Assembly (NCBI RefSeq): GCF_013359945.1
Contig: NZ_JABWCS010000215.1
Coordinates: forward strand, 160,916-224,915
Reading direction: 5' to 3'
DNA: 64,000 nucleotides
Source: Paenibacillus agri
GTDB lineage: Bacteria; Bacillota; Bacilli; Paenibacillales; Paenibacillaceae
The notes beneath the pieces were generated by a model, which searched no databases, had not been told where the DNA came from, and saw nothing but the letters and a program-made list of their open reading frames with translations. Within the stretch, counting starts at the first letter, position 1; every line of letters starts with the position of its first letter. Both the position numbers and the translations under genes were made by a program. Below are positions 57,546 to 64,000 of this stretch, piece after piece.

Positions 57546-57844
57546 CCATAGATGAATTTATGCTGCGGGCCTGCATCATCCTGGGGAAGACGCAGCGTGA
57601 ATTGGAGAACGACTATTACCAGATTGACATTCCGCGTCTGTTGCAGATCAAGGATCAGGTTCGGGCAGGGGAACTTCTGCAGTATCTCGATGTAATATCA
57701 TTGCCGCATATCATCGATGATAAGGCGCGAGAAGAAGTGCTGAACCGGATTACCGCTGCGCTTCCGAAGCCACCTCCAGAGCCGCCGAAGTCGGCAGAGG
57801 AACAATATCAAGCGCAACTCGCGCGCATGAAGGGAGGACGTTGA
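57461..57844 (+). CDS. Tail chaperone gpT extension (frameshift product)
   Basis: This open frame has no good start of its own; it is the C-terminal part of a ~241-residue gpGT fusion (114 residues of gpG plus 127). Contains IDEFMLRACIILGKTQRELE and a Pro-rich, Lys-rich end (PKPPPEPPKSAEEQYQ). Ends 3 bp before the tape measure gene. The T domain is thought to recruit tube subunits in lambda. Confidence 0.85.
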   Translation, partial: LDGPDSAGGAAVRAVNRQANESGPPRTITIDEFMLRACIILGKTQRELENDYYQIDIPRLLQIKDQVRAGELLQYLDVISLPHIIDDKAREEVLNRITAALPKPPPEPPKSAEEQYQAQLARMKGGR

Positions 57845-57847
57845 CGA

Positions 57848-60800
57848 GTGACGACGATGATCGGTGAACTACAAGCCCGTTTTACTGCTGATACACAGAC
57901 GCTTAAGCAGGAGGTTCAGGCGGTCAAGCGGGATCTTGCTGGCATTGGCGAGCAGGGGAAGAAGTCAGCTTCTGACCTTCAGGCGATGAATGCTGCGCTT
58001 GAGGACATTTCCACTAAAAAGGGCAAGGTCGGACAAATGACTGCTGTGTTGGATAACATCAATGCGAAGCTCGAGATCCAGCGACAGAAACTGGCCGATC
58101 TGAGGCAATCCTATGAGAACACGTTTGACCAAGGGCGGAAGAATAAGCTTCAGGAGCAGATCGTCAATACCGAGAGCGCCGTCCTTCGGCTTACGGCTGC
58201 TTCTGATAAGACGGCTAAACAAATTTGGGATCTGGAGGACAGTCTGGAGGCAGCATCTAAAGGCATGCAACAGATGTCTTCTGATTCCGGAGTGGCTGCA
58301 AAGTCGGTCGAAAAGGCTGGGGAAGCTGCTGGGAAGGTTAAGGACCAGGTACGAGACTCTGCAAGCAGCATTGATACCTTGACATCATCCCTAGCTGCGC
58401 TCGGCGCGGGTGCTTTGCTGTCGAAGCTTACGAGCACCATTAAAACCTTTGCGGGGGAAGCCCAGAATCTGTCCAACTCTTACCAAGGTCTGACTAAAGT
58501 AGCTAAGGGTATGAACGTTGGCACTAGCGAATCCATCCAGTTGGCTGAAGAGTTGTCCAATCGGTGGGGGCTTGATCAGACAGCGCTTAATAATACGGTG
58601 AAGACCTATGTATCTGCTGGTCTGACGCTGGAACAGACCAAGCAGATCATAACATCCACAGCGGATGCGGCTACCTATAACCGGGAAGCTCATTTGTCGT
58701 GGGCTGAAGCCATCCAGCAAGTAGCGCAGGGCATCAAGTCGGGTAACTCAGACCTTACGGATGCAGCTGGTATTACGACCAATCTATCGGTTATGTACGA
58801 AAGATACGCTCAATCAATCGGTACGACAGCAGATAAGCTTACGGATGCTCAAAAGGTGCAAGCGGCCTACAATGGCATCCTTCAGGAATCAGCGATCTTT
58901 GCGGGCAACGCGGACGCTGCCATGACAGGCTACACTGGCGTACAGGCCACATTTAATAAGACTCTTACTGAAGCCCGTGCAGAGCTTGGCGAAGCGTTTA
59001 TACCAGCGCTTCAGCAAGTAATGACATTGGTAACTCCGTTGATTAAAGAATTTGCTCAATTTACAGAGGAGAACAAAGGGTTGGTATCTGGTGTTAACGC
59101 CGGAACGGTCGCTGTACTGGCACTATTGAGCGCGCTACTACTTTTACCCCCGGCCATTAAGGCAGTAAAAGCTGCTCTCACTCTTCTAGGCGCATCAAGT
59201 GGACCTATTGGTTGGAGCATAGTAGCGATCGGCGCGCTGGTGAGTGGAATAACCTACCTTGTCACTAAGAGCAGCGAGGCAAAGCAGGCAGCTACCGAAC
59301 TGGCACAGAAGCAAGCTGAATTGAACGCCGTGCTGGATAAAGCTCCAGTCGATCGCGCCGCATCGGACTTGGACATGCTAGCTGAGAAGGAGAAGGCACT
59401 TGCTGACGTAATTGAGCGTCGAACAGCATTGCAGAAACGGGCAGATGAACTGCAATCCATGTTTGATAGAAGCGAGGGTACTCCTGCGCTTGTTTCCGAG
59501 ATGTTCGACCTTGCTGACGCAATCAAGGCGACTGACAAGGAGCTGAACAATCTTGGATTCGAAAATATCGATGAGGGTAAGAGGAAGTTTGAAGAGATGA
59601 AGGCAGCAATCAAGTCGACAACGGACGTCATCACTGAACAGGACAGGGCTGACGCCGCTGCAATTGCAACCAAGAAGACACAACTCACGCAGATGGCCGC
59701 GCTAGCTTCCGAATTCAAGAAGCTCAACGGATTGCAGACTCTGGACGCTTCCCAGAAGAATCGCTTGGTTGAGATCACCAATGACTTGATCAAGCAATAC
59801 CCGCAGCTCAATGCTTACCAGGGCGAAGATGGGCGAATACGGGCCGACAACATCGACACCATTATAAAGCAAATAAATACCGACAAGCAGTTCACCGAAG
59901 ATGCTGGGAGACAGGTGCAGACTCGTATCGCGAATTATAAAACAGAGGTCGAGGCTCAGGCTGCTGCTGTGCAAGCTCAAATCCGTAACTATCAGTTGTT
60001 GATTGAAGCCATGGCTAAGGTTAACCAGAGCAAGGCAGCAACCTTCGCGGAGAGCGTGCAACAAGGTGAGGACAGAATGAACGGTAAGACACCAGGTGTC
60101 ATGGATATTGTTTATAATGATTGGCTCACCAGTACCGTGACTGAGGAGGCCAAGAAGAAGAAGGCTGAGGCGGAAGCTGCGCTGTCCAACTATCAGCAGA
60201 CGATGAAAGAAATGGACGATCTTGCGAAAAAGGTGGAAAAGGGCGATCAGACGTTCACAAAAGACATTGTTTCGCCAGACCCGAAGAAAGGGCCGAAACC
60301 TAAGAAAGGAAAGACCCCAGAGGAATTGGCGGCTGAAGCCCGTAAAAAGGCGTATGATGCTGATCTCAAAACTGTTCAGTTTCAGGCAGACTATTTTGAT
60401 CTGTCCCCGGAAAAACAACTTGAGAAGTATGAAGCCTTGCGTAAGAAGCACGCGCAGTTTCTGAAAGAGTCCATTGATGATGCTCGCACCTTGGCGCTGC
60501 AGATTAAGCGGCTGGGCGAAGACAGCATCCAAGCACAGTACGATTTTTCGGCCGAGTGGATCAAGCAGGAAGAGCGACGTATGGAAGATAGCGGGAAAAC
60601 AGAGAAACAGATCGCAGAAATGCGGCTAAACTCCTGGACTCGCATGCGTGACCGATACGCCAAGGACTCCGATGAGTACAAAAAAGCTGACGAAGAGGTG
60701 TACAAGGCGCGCAAAGACGTAATCAAAAAGACGTACGATGCATCTTCTAAAGGAATCGACGAGGAGATGAGACGTCAAGAGGACGCGGGCAAGACCGAAC

Positions 60801-62200
60801 GCGAAATGGCGAACTCACGCCTCTATATGTGGGAAAACGTCCTGAAACGGTACAAGGAAGGCAGCGAAGAGTATAAGAAAGCAGACGATCAAGTACGTAA
60901 GGCTCGTAAGGACCTTGCTTCAGCAACGGAGAAGGAGACCAAGGAGACGTACGATATCCGTTCCAAACTTATTGATAAGGAAATACGCCGGCTTGAAGAT
61001 ACTGGCGCTACCGAGAACGAGATCGCTAAGTACAAGGTAAAGGCGTGGACTGAGCTTCGTGATCAATATGGTAAGGACTCGGATTTTTACGAGAAAGCTG
61101 ATGAGCAACTCTACCAAGCGCGGAAATCTCTTGTGGATAAGACGACGAAACTTGCGGATGATCTTGTCAAAGAGGAAAAGAAGCGTATCGATACCGCGAA
61201 AAAGGCTGACTTAGCCGCAATTGAAGAGCGCAAGAAGAAGTATGTAGCTGCTCAGGATGAGAAGATCAAGGCTCTTGACGATCTGTTGGCGAAGGAAGCA
61301 GAAGTAAATAGTGACAGCGACTATGAAGAGGAACTGGCGAAGAAGAACGCTAGAATTGATCTTCTCTCATCAGCAGTCAGTAATGAAGGCATCAAAGAAC
61401 GGAACAAACTGATTGAAGAACGGGATAAATTCATCCTTGATCACAACCGCGACTTGCGCAAGCGTGATTTGGAATCACAGAAAACAGCGCTTCAGAAAGA
61501 AAAGGAGACTCAATTGGCTGCATATGAGACAGAGAAAACTAATGCTGAAGCGCAGTATGACGCATTGACAGCAGCCTTTGATGCATACAGCGGTGACATT
61601 AAGGATATCGAGTCTGGTATTGCTGCGTTTCGAGTCTCCGAATCTGCTTCGGCTAATGCGACGATTCTGAAGGACTTGGATACTTTTGTCACGCAGTATA
61701 AGTCGAAAATGGCCGAGGTAACTGCGACAAAAGCAGCTTCACAGAAAGACCGGGACCTTGAAGAATACAATGCGAATAAGGATGCATGGGATCGTGCGAA
61801 AGCTGCTGGCGACACTGCAAAAATGACAGAATTATCGAAACGTAATCAAGAGCTGCGCGACCGTTACGGAATAACTGAAGACAGTGGCAAGAAGCTGCAG
61901 CAGTTTAGTGCTGGCGGTGTCGTGCAGGGTCTATTAGGCGAAGCAGTTCCAGTTATCGCGCACGCCGGTGAAATCGTTCTTAATCCTCAGCAGCAGCGCA
62001 GTCTCTTCCGGCTGCTCGATTCTGTTATGCCTGCGACAACCTCGACCGGTCCGGTGAAGTCGGAGACGGTCATCCATAATAGCTTTGACATGTCGGTTAA
62101 TGGCGTCACTCTAGAGGATCGGGCAGACACTGAAATCCTTTATTCTGAACGAGAGAAGACGGCTCGTCGGATGCAGACGATGGGAGTGAAGTCCGGATGA
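57848..62200 (+). CDS. Tail tape measure protein
   Basis: A 1450-residue tape measure, setting tail length. N-terminal coiled coil, a TMP core with hydrophobic helices (about 420-475), charged coiled coils, and near the C-terminus the recurrent AGGVVQGLLGEAVPVIAHAG followed by EIVLNPQQQRSL. Between about 900 and 1100 are three ~65-residue repeats (60556-61145). No peptidoglycan-hydrolase motif seen. GTG start behind GGGAGG. Confidence 0.93.
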   Translation: MTTMIGELQARFTADTQTLKQEVQAVKRDLAGIGEQGKKSASDLQAMNAALEDISTKKGKVGQMTAVLDNINAKLEIQRQKLADLRQSYENTFDQGRKNKLQEQIVNTESAVLRLTAASDKTAKQIWDLEDSLEAASKGMQQMSSDSGVAAKSVEKAGEAAGKVKDQVRDSASSIDTLTSSLAALGAGALLSKLTSTIKTFAGEAQNLSNSYQGLTKVAKGMNVGTSESIQLAEELSNRWGLDQTALNNTVKTYVSAGLTLEQTKQIITSTADAATYNREAHLSWAEAIQQVAQGIKSGNSDLTDAAGITTNLSVMYERYAQSIGTTADKLTDAQKVQAAYNGILQESAIFAGNADAAMTGYTGVQATFNKTLTEARAELGEAFIPALQQVMTLVTPLIKEFAQFTEENKGLVSGVNAGTVAVLALLSALLLLPPAIKAVKAALTLLGASSGPIGWSIVAIGALVSGITYLVTKSSEAKQAATELAQKQAELNAVLDKAPVDRAASDLDMLAEKEKALADVIERRTALQKRADELQSMFDRSEGTPALVSEMFDLADAIKATDKELNNLGFENIDEGKRKFEEMKAAIKSTTDVITEQDRADAAAIATKKTQLTQMAALASEFKKLNGLQTLDASQKNRLVEITNDLIKQYPQLNAYQGEDGRIRADNIDTIIKQINTDKQFTEDAGRQVQTRIANYKTEVEAQAAAVQAQIRNYQLLIEAMAKVNQSKAATFAESVQQGEDRMNGKTPGVMDIVYNDWLTSTVTEEAKKKKAEAEAALSNYQQTMKEMDDLAKKVEKGDQTFTKDIVSPDPKKGPKPKKGKTPEELAAEARKKAYDADLKTVQFQADYFDLSPEKQLEKYEALRKKHAQFLKESIDDARTLALQIKRLGEDSIQAQYDFSAEWIKQEERRMEDSGKTEKQIAEMRLNSWTRMRDRYAKDSDEYKKADEEVYKARKDVIKKTYDASSKGIDEEMRRQEDAGKTEREMANSRLYMWENVLKRYKEGSEEYKKADDQVRKARKDLASATEKETKETYDIRSKLIDKEIRRLEDTGATENEIAKYKVKAWTELRDQYGKDSDFYEKADEQLYQARKSLVDKTTKLADDLVKEEKKRIDTAKKADLAAIEERKKKYVAAQDEKIKALDDLLAKEAEVNSDSDYEEELAKKNARIDLLSSAVSNEGIKERNKLIEERDKFILDHNRDLRKRDLESQKTALQKEKETQLAAYETEKTNAEAQYDALTAAFDAYSGDIKDIESGIAAFRVSESASANATILKDLDTFVTQYKSKMAEVTATKAASQKDRDLEEYNANKDAWDRAKAAGDTAKMTELSKRNQELRDRYGITEDSGKKLQQFSAGGVVQGLLGEAVPVIAHAGEIVLNPQQQRSLFRLLDSVMPATTSTGPVKSETVIHNSFDMSVNGVTLEDRADTEILYSEREKTARRMQTMGVKSG

Positions 62201-62991
62201 ACGATGTTTCCATAAATGGATTATGGCTATCGACGATAAATGCCCAGTTGGTCAGCCGTGACATTCCTCCACTACCCGACACCGAGGAAAATACGGTTAA
62301 ACTGGCAGGGCGAGACGGTGTGAAAAGCTTCGGCAGTACGTATGCGGCCCGACCTCTTGGCTTGGGCCTATTTGTCATGGGTGATGATTACGACGGTACT
62401 GTGGCGAAGCTGGCCAGTGTGTTCAACGTCCGGCGTGGGCCACTAATCATCATCTTCGATGATCGGCCAGAGAAACGATATATTGCCGAATATCGCGGTT
62501 CCATGGCATTCGATACTTCGACGGGCAACCGTTTGATTAACGTTCCTTTGAAAATGGACGATCCTTGGCCAGAGTCGCAGCAGGATACGGAGCTTAGAGA
62601 ATACGGACAGGGCCTTTCCTTCGGGGAGGGCTATTTTTATATCTCGGATTCTTCATTTTCCATTACGACGAGCGGGCAGATGGTAACGTTGGATAACATC
62701 GGTTCGGAGAGAGCGTATCCGCTGATGAGAATTAGCGGATCATTTACGGACCTTTCGATTAGTGACGGTCGCCAGACCTTTACATTTACCGGGAGTATCG
62801 GTGCGAATGATGTTCTTGAGATCGACAGCGATCCGGACAAGTGTACGGTTAAACTTAATGGGACAAATGCTTGGGGTCGCAGCAATGGGGTGTTTTTCGA
62901 GCTTATACCTGGTGAGACGACTTTCACAGTCTCTGCGACCACACCAGCGTTCAACTTGGAGATCATTTATCGCTATAAATACTTGTTCTGA
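62197..62991 (+). CDS. Distal tail protein (Dit-like)
   Basis: A 264-residue baseplate hub protein of the SPP1 gp19.1 type: IPPLPDTEENTVKLAGRDGV ... PLGLGLFVMGDDYD, and a C-terminal galectin-like beta region. Overlaps the tape measure stop by 4 bp (ATGA). Confidence 0.85.
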   Translation: MNDVSINGLWLSTINAQLVSRDIPPLPDTEENTVKLAGRDGVKSFGSTYAARPLGLGLFVMGDDYDGTVAKLASVFNVRRGPLIIIFDDRPEKRYIAEYRGSMAFDTSTGNRLINVPLKMDDPWPESQQDTELREYGQGLSFGEGYFYISDSSFSITTSGQMVTLDNIGSERAYPLMRISGSFTDLSISDGRQTFTFTGSIGANDVLEIDSDPDKCTVKLNGTNAWGRSNGVFFELIPGETTFTVSATTPAFNLEIIYRYKYLF

Positions 62992-63006
62992 GAAAGGAGT
63001 GCGGAT

Positions 63007-64000
63007 ATGAACTTTAAACGCCGCATCATCACGAAGACGCTGGACCTGCCTAATCTCCAGCGACATAACGATAACTATGCGGAAATCGAGACTGATTTAA
63101 CCGGCCACAATAACCGATTGAATACGGCTGAATCGGAATTGATTGTCCAGGATAAACGAATCACCAATCATGAAGTTTCCCAAGTTGCGCACGCCGCGGA
63201 ACACATCACGTATGTTGGTCCAGTACCTGGCGTAGGGGATACGAAGGCCGCGATAGACAGCGTACAGCAGCAACTCAATACAGCAGTCATGGCCGGCGAC
63301 AGCGGCGCTGCTGCGGCTCAGGCTGCTATCGATGTAGAGGGCGTCGATCACCGCAATCTGAAGGCTCGGATTGACTCGGATGTCATTAAGCTTAATACGC
63401 AGTTGGCGGAAACAGCGGGTGAAGTTGATATTCTATCAACAGTCAAAGCAGACAAAACTGAAGTTAATGCGCTTGCAACAACCAAAGCGGATCGGGTTTA
63501 TGTCGATTCGCAAATAAGCGCAATTGGGAGTGCTACCCCGAAAGGGGCATACGCAACTTTAACGGATCTTCAAGCTGCTTTCCCTTCTGGAACTTCCGGA
63601 ATTTACGTAGTGAGTGCAGACGGCAACTGGTACTACTGGAATGGTTCGGCATGGGTTTCTGGCGGGGTTTACCAAAGCACCGGCATTCCAGATGCCTCGT
63701 TGACTTCCGCAAAGATGTCTTTTCCAGTCATTGAGGGGGAGGCTTCCAAAAACATGTTTAACAAAGACACTATAGTTTTAGAAAGGTACGTCACAACCTC
63801 CGGCGCTCTTACTTCCAATCCCGCATATAGCGCTAGTGAGTATATTCCAGTTATGCCGAGCATCACCTATACGACAAGCCACTTATGGAGCGGTGCATGT
63901 TACGACTCTAACAAAGTATTTATTAGCATGATTCCAGCCAAAACCTTCACGACTCCGTTGAATGCTGCTTTCGTTAGAATTTCAATGAAAAACGAAGACG
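63007..64000 (+). CDS. Baseplate/tail fibre protein (partial at window end)
   Basis: At least 331 residues. Starts MNFKRRIITKTLDLPNLQRH behind GAAAGGAG; a coiled coil region (LNTAESELIVQDKRI, ARIDSDVIKLNTQLAETAGE, KADKTEVNALATTKADRVYV) and a short GNWYYWNGSAWVSGG carbohydrate-binding-like motif. Typical of N-terminal parts of tail fibre or upper baseplate proteins. The C-terminal, receptor-binding part lies outside the window. Confidence 0.75.
   Translation, partial: MNFKRRIITKTLDLPNLQRHNDNYAEIETDLTGHNNRLNTAESELIVQDKRITNHEVSQVAHAAEHITYVGPVPGVGDTKAAIDSVQQQLNTAVMAGDSGAAAAQAAIDVEGVDHRNLKARIDSDVIKLNTQLAETAGEVDILSTVKADKTEVNALATTKADRVYVDSQISAIGSATPKGAYATLTDLQAAFPSGTSGIYVVSADGNWYYWNGSAWVSGGVYQSTGIPDASLTSAKMSFPVIEGEASKNMFNKDTIVLERYVTTSGALTSNPAYSASEYIPVMPSITYTTSHLWSGACYDSNKVFISMIPAKTFTTPLNAAFVRISMKNED

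Larger units (their letters stand above)
24300..64000. mobile_element. Prophage, siphovirus-like, right end not in window
   Basis: Runs from the integrase side, just after spoIIM, through lysogeny, replication, packaging, head and tail genes to the window edge. The direct repeat TAAAAATCAC at 24300 and 24311 lies between spoIIM and the integrase stop and may belong to the attachment region; the matching right site is not visible. Lysis genes and any further right-end genes are missing from view. All host and early phage genes seen are intact, so it may be inducible. Confidence 0.93.

Noticed and set aside
57401..57844. Independent gene starting at 57401
   Set aside because: Start lies deep inside the gpG frame without a ribosome site; better explained as a -1 frameshift extension.
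59254..60532. Minus-strand ORFs of 185 and 276 aa opposite the tape measure gene
   Set aside because: Shadow ORFs caused by Lys/Glu-rich coiled-coil codons; hydrophobic Leu/Phe-rich translation without starts.

Overview
The window looks like a Paenibacillus-type chromosome (endospore-forming Firmicute). Evidence is the spore-germination receptor operon, sda, a yqzF-bkd-lipB block, prli42, nudF, endonuclease Q and spoIIM, all with strong GGAGG-type ribosome sites. From about 24.3 kb to the right edge it holds a large part of an integrated tailed phage. The right end of the prophage lies outside the window.

Host part (1-24.2 kb). Positions 1-3340 (minus) carry a germination receptor operon in the order A-C-D-B behind a sigma-G-like promoter. 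Small membrane and hypothetical genes and sda follow. Positions 5168-6815 hold a compact Agr-like peptide signalling operon: membrane protein, AgrB, AgrD-like peptide and a stand-alone LytTR protein, with no histidine kinase and no receiver domain. Next come thymidine kinase and a heterodimeric ABC exporter pair with one degenerate ATP site. Positions 12.8-19.4 kb hold a branched-chain 2-oxoacid dehydrogenase cluster (lpdV-bkdAA-bkdAB-bkdB) ending in lipB, whose product lipoylates the E2 subunit. Prli42, an M20 peptidase, nudF, endonuclease Q and spoIIM close the host part. Host intergenic DNA is rich in repeats: palindromic ~235-bp elements, a 52-bp tandem array, a 65-bp array inside the bkd cluster, and 28-bp and 11-bp arrays.

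Prophage (24.3-64 kb). The lysogeny module has an integrase, a TPR-like protein, a LytTR regulator, three XRE-type proteins, operators between divergent promoters, and an SOS box in front of a 44-codon ORF. Small early genes follow, then a highly structured RNA of about 310 nt whose 3' part folds like a class II tRNA with the anticodon arm replaced by a long insert. Recombination and replication genes come next: Rad50/SbcC-like ATPase, RecT, MBL-fold protein, an initiator gene with embedded 42-bp-spaced palindromes that look like an origin, a G39P-like loader, DnaB, a PD-(D/E)XK-like nuclease and a SNF2 helicase. After accessory genes (C5 methyltransferase, ASCH protein, minus-strand morons), an ArpU-type regulator and a probable late promoter lead into the structural genes: terminase, portal, gp7-like protein, scaffold, decoration protein, capsid, connectors, tail tube, tail chaperones with a -1 frameshift, tape measure and distal tail protein. 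The last gene, probably a baseplate or fibre protein, is cut by the window edge. This is a siphovirus-like layout.

The most unusual items are the tRNA-like structured RNA, the kinase-less Agr operon together with a prophage LytTR regulator, the SOS-controlled small ORF opposing the repressor gene, and the origin-like iterons inside the initiator gene.
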